From assembly GCA_030867875.1 (NCBI GenBank), contig JAOWCC010001589.1, positions 87,071,537-87,135,536 of the forward strand: a stretch of 64,000 nucleotides of DNA. Direction: 5' to 3'. The position numbers were made by a program, and so were the translations under genes. Below the pieces are notes generated by a model that was not told where the DNA came from, ran no database searches, and saw nothing but the letters and a program-made list of their open reading frames with translations. Below, in pieces: positions 50,694 through 63,400 of this stretch; the stretch's first letter is position 1; every line of letters begins with the position of its first letter. This DNA comes from Actinernus sp. WN-2022. Taxonomy: Eukaryota > Cnidaria > Anthozoa > Actiniaria > Actinernidae.

Positions 50694-50786
50694 CTGGTGG
50701 TCTAATGGTTAGGGTTTGTGTTGGTGGTGGGTAAGCCATTGCATCGATTCTTAACCGGCACGAGTTCGAATCCCGGTTCAGGCGGT
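50694..50786 (+). other. tRNA-like segment (tRNA pseudogene or tRNA-derived SINE head)
   Basis: TGGTCTAATGGTTAGGG fits a Pol III A box and GAGTTCGAATCCCGG fits a B box, about 70 bp apart. The T-arm stem pairs poorly and the span is longer than a normal tRNA. It is therefore unlikely to be a functional tRNA gene. Confidence 0.5.
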
Positions 50787-51476
50787 ATATATTTTTTATA
50801 CTGAGGATAACGTATAATCGTTCTAGAATTTCTAAGTGGCAATTTGGATATTCGTATAAAATTTCCGAGTCTCAAAATTATTCATAGCGAACGGGGGTAA
50901 CAAAGGGAATTTTATGACGCAGTTGGTTAAACGGTACACGACGATACTACCGATTCACGGGCACACGTACCGGGACATTTCCATTTCCACGACAAAAATA
51001 ATGGGTGCCGTGCCGAAAATGTTTGGCACCCGTACCTAATATTTACGAGTGCCGTGCCCAACATGGTTATCGTGTACACCGGGTTATTATCACAAACGGC
51101 TAACTTGTCAGCAAGACCCATGTTACTTGCTGTTGCACTCGGATGTTTTAAATATTTAAATCCTGGCGGTTCAGTAACACATTCAGTGAGCTAACCTCTT
51201 CATAAGTCATTACTACCCTTCACCCATCTCCTGAAGATTGGGCGTACGTCAATGTCTCGTTTGTCGTACATTCAAATGTGACTGTTTAATCCTACGTGCT
51301 TTTAGCGGTGGATGATCCTGTTTGCAAAGTGGCTTAAAATTATATTTACAGAGTGTAAGACTTGTTGAAGACTATCCCAAGATCCTCAAATCTCTTATAT
51401 CCGAGTGCTGTTTGATGAAGCTTATCAGCGACATCCTTTACTAGTGTATGCATGTATCCAGTGTAGCCGTAGTAGA

Positions 51477-54400
51477 TTATCTGTCAGTATCAGGGTCGTA
51501 GTATCGTACTGACAGGACCTGGCCAATTCCTTTAGTGTGACCCTCACGGAATAACAGGCGCGAACCTTCTTTGACGAATTCCGGCTGCTTTACGAAGCGG
51601 AATCGAACTTTGGCACGCTGACCCGTACGAAGATATTCCTACGAGAAACATGTAGTGGAGTAATGATTAATTTCTAGAATGCAAAGGAGTTACAAAGTCT
51701 TTGGGTGCATAGCCAGTAAAAATAGCCGTCTCTATTTGGTCCTCGAACCGGACACAGACCAATCAGGTCATTTCTGACCGGGAAGCGCGACGGAGCCCTG
51801 GCGATTGTTGTATTCAAATATTTAACGCTGAATAAAAACATTTGCTTAGCCGACTGAAAAACTAAACCAAAGCGCAAGTCGTACCGTACCGTACCGTACC
51901 CCTCTCCTCCTTTGTCAACCCAACTACAAATTATTCGGTCTGCATATAACGTATGTAGTAGTTTCTTACGAACCCTGCTCATGTCGTCAATGACTGCGTT
52001 TTGTATCACATTGCCAATGTACACAGTGGCCTGGAATTTCTTGCCGATGGCTCCAGGGTGAAACAGCAGGTATACGTCCGCCCAGAAACACGTACAGGCA
52101 CGAGGCTTCAAGGCGGGGTCGGTCATCGCCATTCCCTGATAAACATACGGTTTCCTTAGTTCGTCACCGGTGAAAGACAAAGTTCGGTGCGTGGTTTACA
52201 TTCGATCAACTTGAGATTCTGATTTGACAAACACCTTTAGTTGAAGAGCCAAATGAACTAGAACATTTTCCTTACAAGAATCCATAACACGACGTTTGTC
52301 TCATAATAACACCCTGATGGCAATCCAAATAGACCAGTCCAAGGTCGCCATTGCGATATCCACTTATTAGCAATAGCCCCCTACTGCTTAAAAGAACACA
52401 TCAAAACTAGTCAAAAATCAATATTTGAGAGTTATATCCTGTATGGGAGCAAAGATATGGTCCCGCGCAGGAATACACTTTTACATACATTTGTTTCAGA
52501 GGGTGCAAATTGTTGCACCCCTCATACAAACGTCTGTAAAAATAGCCTGTAGTCTGTAAAAATGGCTTCTACGCAAGATATAACTCTCAAATTTGGGTTT
52601 TTGACTAATTTTGAGGTGTCGTCCCCCCTCCCCCGGTTCACCCTCAATTTAATGTCATGAGAAGCGCATTGCAAAACTGATGTAGAATTCAAAGGCTTCG
52701 AGAAATAACCGCATTAATACCATAGAGGACAAATTAATCCCTAATTTCAACTTGAAATTTCACATGTGAAATTTCAAAAGCCGCCTACGCACGCTTAAAA
52801 TAATGTTTTTCTGGATCGTAATTTGCCCTCCATAATATTAATTGGTAATCAAATAGTGACTCGTGAAATTAGGAATAAATTTCACTCGCCGAAGCGGCTC
52901 GGGAAATTACTTCGATTTTGACAAACACGCGTGAAATTTATCCCTAATTTCACTCGTCCCCATTTGATTACCTATACAAATTGGTCTAAAATGCTTTTTT
53001 TTATTAACCAATAATCCGACTTTTGGAAACTTGTATGTTATGTCACATCAAAGACTTGGTTATAAAGACGAGTTATTCGTTATACGACTAGCGCTAAATA
53101 TTACAATTTTCGGCGAATGTGTATGTTATTGTGTACAAGGTTCGTGTCTAATTCTTTATTCAATTGCTCGGAGTTACTGCATAATACCTCACAAATTTCG
53201 CTAGGCCCCTAAAAATATGATACGTAGATAGCCGCCCTATATATGGAAACGTGGATGTGTAGATAAACTTTTACATGTGGATACGTGGCTACGTAGATAC
53301 ATAGAAATGTAGATAAACGTTTACATGTGGATACGTAGATACGTACATAACCTTTTACATGTGAATACGTGGATACGTGGATACGTACATAACCTTTTAC
53401 ATGTGGATACGTGGATACGTAGATAAACGGTCAGCGGTCAGGAAAGCACGGCGGTCCTGCTCTTGAGTCCGCTATGCTACACCTGAAAGTGATGATAAGT
53501 GCTTCTCTTCGTTTTTCTTTTCTAGTTTTTCTAACTCCCATTTAGTCATTTGTAGCCTGATGAGTGATGCTAAGGTAACATGATCATATGGTAACGAATG
53601 CAATCTATCCAACGCTCCAGTCATCTTACAGACAACACCACAGTATTGAGACACTACTCCTGAAGGTCATGAACGATATTTTACTCAAGCCGAACTCCCA
53701 GCATGTCACTTTACTTGGCCTGTTAGACTTGAGTACAGCTTTCGATACCGTCAATCATCGAAAGCTGCTTGATCGGCTACATGCCAAAGATGGCGTGCGT
53801 GGGAAAGAGTTCGATTGGTTTAAATCCTATTTATCTGATAGGAACCAGCGTATTTCTGTAAAGGTAACGTTGTCTCGCCAATTCAATCTGGACTGCGGTG
53901 TACCACATTGTTGCAGCTTAGGGCCTATGTTATTTATAATCTAAACTGTTTGAAGTTATTGACCATCATCTCCCTGATGCACATTGTTATGCGGATGACA
54001 CCCAGCTGTATCTCGGTTTCAAGCACCACTCAGGACGAAGCTGTACGGGCGATGGAGAAGTGCATAGATATACGACAGTGGGTGATTCGAGACAGCCTAA
54101 TGATCAATGATGACAAGACTGAGTTTCTGTTAATGGGTACTGAGTTTAACTAATGGTCACGGGTAGACGGTGCGGGTGCGTGTGCAAGTAAAAAGGGGCG
54201 GGTGCAAGGAAAAAGGTGCGGGTGCAAGGAAAAAGGTGCGGGTGCAAGGAAAAAGGTGCGGATAAAGTGGTGCGGGTATGGGTAAAGATGTGCGGGTTCG
54301 GATAAAAAGATGCGGGGGCTAAGAAAAAGGTGCGGGTTCAGGTAAAGAGGTGCGGGACGGGTAAAGAGGAGCGGGAAAGTAAAGAGGAGCGGGTGCGGGT

Positions 54401-57400
54401 GCAAGTAAAAGGGTGCGGGTGCAAGTAAAAGGGTGCGGATCCAAGTGAAAGGGTGCGGGTCCAAGTAAAAGGGTGCGGGTTCACGTAAAAGGGTGCGGGA
54501 TGGTAAAAAGGTGCGGATCCATTAAAAGGTGCAGGTCCGAGTCAAGAGGTGCGGGGTCGGGTAAAAAGATATGGGTAAAAATATGCAATGTATTTGAAAA
54601 AAAGCAAAAATAGCATTTGACTTTTTTATGTAGTCGTTCAAATTAAATCTGGTTCATGTTCACACCCTGTCAGTTGCCAAACTGCGGGTAAACAGATAAT
54701 GATGTTGGTGATGAATTCCACTATCTTCTCAAGTGTGGAAATCACAGTATAGCACAAGCTCGGATGTTATTCTTGAACAAATTATACGGTGAAAATCCTT
54801 CCTTCTCTTCGTTCGATCTTTCTTCTCTATTTTACTAGGTGATGAGAATATGAGAATAAGCAGCATTTATATAAAACAAGTGGATAATTCCAATTCGATC
54901 TGTGGATTAGCCGGGACCTGGCTTTGATCAGTCTCCATGGTTGTTTCAGGTCTCGTTAAAAATTCAGAGTTGATAACACAAATTATGTATTTATATGAAA
55001 AAAAAAAAAATTCGCCTATTATGTATTTATTTTCTCTTATTTTTGTTCTCCACTCATGCTTATTGGATGTACACTGATGTACTTTTTGTCTCAAGGTGCC
55101 AGTAAAGCTATATTGTATTGTATTGATATAAGGTAATCGATTATCAAAAAGCAAAAATAGCGAATTTGCCGATGCGGGTGAAAAGATGCAAGGTATTCGA
55201 TTATCAGGGGGAAAGGGAACGGTGGCCGTCTTTACCTGGCATGACAGCCCTAAGGCTAAGGCGAATTTGAAATTTCTTATGTAGTCGTTCTATTTTTGGC
55301 AATTAAATCTGGTTCATGTTCACACCTTGTCAGTTTGCAATGCCGACATCAAGGCACCGAAGCCAAATGAATCAATGGTTACTGTTCGACTGTGTGAAGT
55401 GATTCGCGAGAGACATCGAAAAGTAGTCGACTTGTTACATTAAGTCTATATAATGATATTTTCTAGTTCTTCTATGAATTGATACTGAAACCCGTGGGAA
55501 GACTGGTGTATTCTTTTACCGGGCGAGCTGGTGTGTAGCTGCTTCAACATGTCTTTTGTTCTAAATACGTGTTAATGGATGTACCTAAATAATCCGCTAG
55601 TGTTAAGGATTGCAGCTTGCCATGGACTGATATCATCTCACATATCATTACTTCCATTTCAAGTTAGCGCACGTGTGTTCGACTCTCGTCTCATAGTTTA
55701 TCTTCTAGAAGCTTTGAGAGCCGATTTGGTGCAGGTACACTTATTCCTGGTAATCTTATTTCCGTAAATTCTTTGAAGGATTTGTATACTAAATATTATC
55801 TATTGCCAGAATCGTGGGCTTAAAGAGTAATGTCGAAGAGGACTTTCCAGCGCTCGGAGATCCCAGGGCATTATCAGATGAGAAAGCTGTATTTAAGGTG
55901 AAATACCTATTAACCTAACTGCTTGCTTTTTGGACGTCTGGGTCATTGAATTTCAAGAGGGATACTTTGGATAAACTTAGGGTCTATGTTTCCCCGGTAT
56001 GTTTACAAACCTGGAGAGCGGATGACGCTGAAGGGCTTCTCTGCTAGCCCGACTACCCTAGTATATTGTCTTTCCCGGTTTCGTTTACTCTATGATAGCT
56101 GGGGTCACTCTGTTGGGAGGGTTCCCCTGGCTGCAAGCTATGGTAATGATCTAGCGGAGCTATCCGTTAAACTGAATTGCCATGTAAACACTTGGTTAGC
56201 CGGTACAAGTTTAACCGCGAATCAGATTACAACTGTTTCCGGCGATTTTCAATCCATACTAAATAAAATAGATCAAAAGACGATGCTAGAGCACTGGAAA
56301 CGATAACTGAAGACCCAAGCATTAATAGGATACTTGGGCATGTTGGTCAGCCGAGTCCAACGACGTTTATCCATATAATTGCTCATAATTGCTTACAGAC
56401 ATTCGTTCTTCAACTTTTAGTCTCAGTCTATTTACTACTATTATTAATTATTGCGGCACTGCCGGATACGAAAACCCAAAACCACTGTGTGGACTAAACG
56501 GGAACGTATACTCCCACCAATGCAGTGCCGCCAACTCTGGGAGCTGAGTTCATCTAAATACATTTACTCCGATATGCATTTACTCCGATATGATAAAGAC
56601 GATCTTATGCCGATTGAGATTCTAACCTAGAATGGTTTTCACTTAATGTTCGTTATGCCTCGGGCTTCTCTATCCAATCATTTAAAAAATGAAGCAAGGT
56701 AGCAACAGTCACCTACTTATGGCGCACTACATTACCCATAATTCTCAGCACTACTCTCCCCAGGCTTCTGTTCCGTGCCAGCAAAATATTCATTTCTGTG
56801 AATTTCGTGCCTCAACTAACATAAATTACACTTTTACTCGAACCCGCAACTTTTTACCCGCACCTCTTTACCCGAACCCGAACCTTTTTACATGCACCCG
56901 CACCTTTTAACCCGCCCCCGACCCGCACCTTTTACCCGAACCTCTTTACCCGAACCCGAACCTCTTTATCCGCGCCCGCACCTCTTTATACGCGCCCGCA
57001 CCTCTTTACCCGAACTCGCACCTCTTTACCCGAACTCGCACCTCTTTACCCGAACCCGCACCTCTTTACCCGAACCCGCACCTCTTAACCCGAACCCGCA
57101 CATTCTTACCTGAACCCGAACCTTTTTACTCGCACCTTTTTACTCGCACCTTTTTACTCACACCTTTTTACTCGAACCCGCACCTTTTTACTCAAACCCG
57201 CACCTTTTTACTCGAACCCGCACCTTTTTACCCGTCCCGCACCTTTTTACCCGCCCCCGACTCGCACCTTTTTACCCGCCCCCGACCCGCACCTTTTACC
57301 CGAACCCGCACCTCTTTTCCCGAACCCGCACCTCTTTACCGGTTCCCGCACTTCTTTACCTGCGCCCGCACCTCTTTATCCGCACCCACACCTCTTTACC

Positions 57401-60400
57401 TGCCCCCACACCTCTTTATCCGAACCCGCACCTCTTTACCCAAGCCCGCACCGCTTTACCTGCGACCGCACCTCTTTACCCGAACCCGCACCTCTTTACC
57501 CAAACCCGCACCTCTTTACCCAACCCGCACCTCCTTATCCAACCCGCACCTCTTTACCCAACCCGCACCGTCTACCCGCGACATGCAACCATTAGTTAAA
57601 CTCATTGGTACTCGACAGCAATTAAGTAAACTTGATACATGTCATATCACTGTGGGTTATATTAACGTTGTCTGGCATCAGGCAAAATTCGGAATAATAC
57701 AACGGCTGCTCTAAAACTCAAAACATTTAGACGGGCCGTTTAGTCGCTCGATCGCTCAAAGTTGTGTGGCATAAACTACATAGAACTTCTGATGTGGCTA
57801 GAACGTATATTTTCTCGTTTCCAAAAGCCATATCATCGGGCGAAAAAAATGAAAGAGTCCTCAAAGTAACTAAAGCACAGGAAAGCACGTACTCAGACTC
57901 CCGCGTGCGCTATACGTGACACCTGTATACCCAAGGAAGGGGTGGGTAGATAGTTTTGTTTCTTAAAGTGCCAATGAAGCGAAATTTTCATCATTACTCG
58001 GGCTGCCTGTGGCAGCACCGAGTCTAAATCTGCAAGCCGTTATTTTTGTTTTGTTTTTTTGTTTCATGTAGCCAAATTTCTGCGCATGCGTTAAAGGTCA
58101 AATTCACACCAATCAGATTGCACTGTGCTGGTCACGCAACAATCGCCAGGTTAATTTATTTACATAATTTAATACAGTAAATCAAGATGGTGGACGACGG
58201 CGCGAGGAATTTTCTCTCAAATTTGGAGTCCCATCTCTCAAATGTAAGCAGTTTAATGTTTTATTTAACTTCACTCGTGCGAAAGCCTTCCAACAGGCTC
58301 AGGATATTTCAACTGGTGCTCTTGTTTGAGGTACGTTTCGTAGGTAATAAATACTCAGCACAGAATAATTTACGATGACCGAAGCAGTTATTCAACTCTC
58401 TCTGTAAACAAGACTCCTCTCACGGCCGAGGTTTTGGTTCGAGAAATTAAAGGCTTCCAACAGTTCCCTTTATAGTTCTGTAATATAATGAGCAGACTGC
58501 AGTTTTGGGAAGGAGGGTAAAAGCTTTTAAATAGAGATAAACAAAACGGGCATTTCAGTTAATAATCTTTAGTCCAACAAATACCGATATGGACGCGATC
58601 AAAGAGCCGCAGGGTAGAAAGAACAGTAGAGAAATATAGTGATAGCTCCATCATAGGTGGACAGGATACAACTTATAATATGGGACAAATATAAACATAC
58701 ATTTGAGACACTCATCTATTAGTACTCTGAACCTGCCGAACAGCAGACTAAATTAGGACCGAATTCGTATTTTTTTCGATAAAAAAAAAGAATCAATGCC
58801 TTCAGCTGCTTCAGTAAGATTCCCAGTCATATCAGTAATGGTGACTACCAAGCATTGTTGCTGGGGAGATGTAAGAGTGACTCTAGATGTGAAAAACCTT
58901 CCTAAATCCGACGCTCAAAGAGATATGTCTCGGAGAATGAAGCATCGATCGGTACACCGCTAGTAGATGTTTCTCATCTTTTCTCGGCCTTTTTGATCAC
59001 TCACAGGAGGAGCTTTTCTGTTCCAAAACCTTTACAGCAAATTCAGTGAGAAATGTCAGCGTTGGATAAATGTTTGTACAAGAGACCTTAAAAGCACAGA
59101 ACAACGAGACTAGGTCTGGCAATGAAACGTAAGTGGCTATAAATTACTGAAACCCTGAGTATGTATCCACCAGTAAACAATGAGAAGGAACTACTGTTCA
59201 ACCATTAAGTTTACTTGAATTTATCAGTGGATTCTAAATAAATTTTGGAAGCAAAGCCTCGTCTACAGTACATCTACAATGCATTGATTTATTTTCTGAG
59301 CACAAATGAAGTTAATTTCTTTCGGAGCTGCAGGTATTAAATTTGAAAACTCGATAAATGCAAACAATAATATAATGGTTTGAAAGAGCACACCAACATA
59401 AGCAAGATTGCCGAATTTTAGGATGCTATCAGTTCATAGTTTTAATGTATATGGTCTTCCAGCCATAACAGCTTTGGTCTCCGATGAGTTTTATTGAAGA
59501 AGATGATTGCACTCGGCACGCGGCTACATTCTTTTGTTTTTGCCTTAATACAGGAAAACCTGACCTTTGTAACTTTTCAATATTTAGGTGAAGTCTTACA
59601 ACGATATTGCATGGGAAAAGATGAGTTTGGGATACAGTTTAAATAGGACTTGACAGTCTATTTAGCGAAGATGCAAAACTCGCTTGACAAGATCGACGTT
59701 TGTCGCTTAGTTTCAATCCTCTGTATTTCAGCCAAAGTTTAAGCTGTTCGACAGTATAATCATCAGGTTCTCTTTCAAAATATGGTCCAGGAAAGCAGTC
59801 ATTTCTGGTAGAATAGACAGAGGACGAACTGAAGTGCTAGTCAATTCTTGTAAGTTGATACAAGAAAAGCGGTTTGTTTGTCTGAGTCTTGGCGGGGGGT
59901 CTAGACTTGTGAAGTAATTACCGCGCTCCGCTATAAGCGTGCGTAACATGAACATGAATAAGTAGAGGTCAACTTCTTTTTAAATTTACATACACGAGAA
60001 AAACAAAAATATTAAATTACATATATATACTAGGGCAGCACAGAATGAATGTCACCGCGCTACCAGCCACTCCTAAAGACTGCTAAATTCAGCTAATAAT
60101 TCTTCCCTTCGGTTATTACTAGAAGATTTCAAATGAAAGTGTAATTTCATCTTCAATCTCATGTGGCCCGAGTGAAAGCCCAGATGGGCTCTTGTTAAAA
60201 TTAAGATCTCATTTTAAGGTCCTTTCGAAATGAGGAAGAATGGTGTTTTCTGTTTGTCGATATCTCATCTCATTCCAGATCAGAGGTTTTTGGAATATGC
60301 AAATTAGATTAAATGTGACGTCATAAGATTGACACAGCCTTGATGACAAATCACATAATAAAAATAACTCTGCAAATAGAAGGTAAAAACAATTAAAACT

Positions 60401-63400
60401 TTGCACATGCATGGTACTAACGAAAATACACATCACTGCGCTAATTAGGATGTTGCCATGGAAACAATCTTGGTCCCAGGCTCCTTTGACCTTGAACATA
60501 TAATTGTAGTTTTTCTCTGTCAAACTAAATAATTTATTTTGAGCCACTCACACACAATGCCTACACTATTCCAAACCTTCTGATATGCCCACAATAGAAC
60601 AATTGTGTTTGGCAAAGGAGAAATTACTAAATATATTTTTTCATTGAGGGAGTCTGGAACCTAAAGTGTTTCCATGGCAACATAAGAATGTGCATAATTA
60701 TGTGTAATTTCAATAGTACCATGCATGTGCAAAGTTCCAATAACTTTGGAACTTTGTTTCCACCCACTATTTTCAGATATATTCTTCATTTTGTGATTTG
60801 TCATCAAGGCTGTGTCAACCTTATAACGTCACATTTTACCTAATTTGCATATTCCAAAAACTTAAGATTGACAAACAGAAAACGTCATTCTTCCTCATTT
60901 AAAAGGAGTTTCATATGAGATCTTAATTTTAATGACGAAAATTTTGCTTCATAGTGGCCACAGAACGTTTCCATCATAGATCACAAATCATGATAAATGA
61001 TAGCAAAGTACACAAAAGGTCAAGACATTATACTCGTAAATTGGTTCAGTGTGACTACGGTAATCATGTACTTTATGACCAACCGGCACATGTTTCGTTT
61101 AACAAAAATAAAGCATTCCAAGGTACAAATCCTCGCATATCCACGCGATTGTCTTCATTCAAAAGACTTGGACTTCAGAATTAGTTCACCAAATTTGCCT
61201 TTTACCAGATCAAAGTTCGTGCAAGTTGAAATGTTATTCTCTTCTACTCGACACTGATTGGCTCAAATAACCATACGTTGGAATGCTTTGTTTCCATTCT
61301 GCGATGTGATTGGTTATGGTTGTCTAAGTGGCACCAGTTACAGTTGTCACACAGGAAATGTGGAGCCCTGAAGGTGAACAGTGCAAGCCCTGCAGTGCTA
61401 CCTTAGTCTCCATTTGGAGAAGATACTACTCGGCAATACCTTTATGTAGGATGACACGAATTTTTACCAAAAATACAATAGAATACAACACAATACAATT
61501 CAATACAACAATAGAACGCAACACAATACAATACAATAAAATACAATTTGGTAGCATTTCGTGTCGTCCAACATGAAGGGATGGCCTACTACTCACCCTT
61601 CTTAGGACATGTCTCTCAATGCCACTGAGTGCAGCAGATGCAGATTGTCCTGCTCTCACCACCCTACAGGGGGCTCTATTTCTCTTTAGTGACGTTACTT
61701 GTACCGACTGGAAATGACCATTGGACAGCGGACCAACGAGTAAAGTGTCTCCCTCGCGAAGCATACCACTAAAGAAACAAATAATCACATCAATTAACTA
61801 ATAAGAGAAGGCAAATAGCTCAGATCCCCCCTCCACTTTTTTACCCAAAAAATATTAAGGACGGTGCCTACTAATTGCAAACCAATTTGTTTTCTAAAAA
61901 TCTATATGGATTGTTTGAACCCCCTGAGGAGCTTTTGAAATCAGAAAAAAAATTATGGGGTACCCATACGTTTAAGAGAGATAATTAAGGATGAAAATCG
62001 AAAAAAGTGCTGACTCAGCAATTTTCTTTGTCCGAGAAACTATTTTTTAATTCGCTTAATATTTTGGGTTATCTGGCAAAATATTAGGACAAAAAACGTT
62101 AGGCATAGCGTTCTTCACAAAGGATGCCAATCAAACCATTTATCTCACAATGATTATATTTTTTTGTACAAATTTTGCTTTGTAAGCCTCATTAGTGACC
62201 ATGAACAGACACATATTTTTTGCCAAAATGGACATCAAGTTTCAATTTTATATAGACAAAAAATATATGTAAACGTTGTTTAGCTTCTATATTATAGATT
62301 ACAAAAAGAAAAAATGGGTGTATCCACGCGTTTTAAAAAGTTATGTGGACGGTTAGGCCTCTTTATCGCTAATTTTATTTTCAAAAATTGACATTTTTTA
62401 CCAAGGCCTCCTTAGTAAGTCAGAAAATTGGTTTCTTTTATTGCATTCTGGGAGATTTTCAAGATGGCGGTGGGGAAAAGAGTCAGTCCCGTCTTTCGAC
62501 TTTCTTCATTGAAAATCAAACCTGTTGCTGCTTCCTTTGTGCTCAAACCCCATACAGTCCTTCCTTCTTCATTATTCTTTGGATTTCCAAGAGGTTTACC
62601 CGTTTTCACAAAGCTTATTTGACCGTATTCACACATTGTTTATACTCGGCCGAGTCCATGTTTGGAGAAACTGACGAAACTCGAAAGCATCGACAGGCCT
62701 AAAGCACAAGGCGCTGGGCGAAAAGACAGCAGTGATTCATGGCAGTCCAAACAACCTTCATTCAATTGGTCGGGTAAATCTCCTAAATCTACGATTCTTC
62801 GACCATCTCCCCACGATAAATCATTGAAATGGGCCATTCCATTTTATATGCACACCCCCCCCCCCTATTGAGGGACTTGGATATCCTTGGGGGAGGGAGG
62901 GGTCAAACTGACAAACATCCAGATGGGGATGAGTAAAATATCCAAAGGGGTAGATATCCACACCAGGGATATCCTGGATGGTAGCCAGGATATAATAGCC
63001 AACAGCCCCACCCCTATTGAGGAACTTGGATATCCTTGGGGGGAGAGGGGAAAATCCTAGAGGGCTGGAAAGGCTATCCAAGGGGGTCTGGAGAAACAGC
63101 GACCCCCCCCCAAAAGAAAAAAACATCCAGAGGGGGTTGCCCAAAATTATATCCAAAGGGGTATAGAAGTGAATCCCTCAATAGGGGGGGGTGTGCATAT
63201 AAAATGGAATGGCCCAATGGTCAGCGGCTGTTTTAATACCATTTCAGCTGAAAATTGTCTTTCGTGGCCGTGTAGTGGAATTTAAAGATTTCCCAAATCG
63301 TTCATTTCTCAAGCATAGTTTTCGACCGTATTTTATAATCCTTTTTCAAAATAGTTGTGCAAATGGCCTGTCTCGCGGGATGACCCGCGGGACGCAAGAT

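Larger units (their letters stand above)
48661..51476. other. Intergenic region between the K2P channel and GTPBP2-like genes
   Basis: No supported coding sequence. The stretch contains a short poly-C run (50021-50031), the 20-bp minisatellite and a tRNA-like segment. The channel promoter and first noncoding exon probably lie just above 48660 but cannot be placed. Confidence 0.55.

Noticed and set aside
50694..50786. Functional tRNA gene
   Set aside because: T-arm pairing is poor, spacing between boxes is too long and no clear acceptor stem forms.
54150..54464. Pro/Leu-rich 104-codon frame on the minus strand
   Set aside because: It is generated by the short GGTGCGGG tandem repeats of the Foldback arm.
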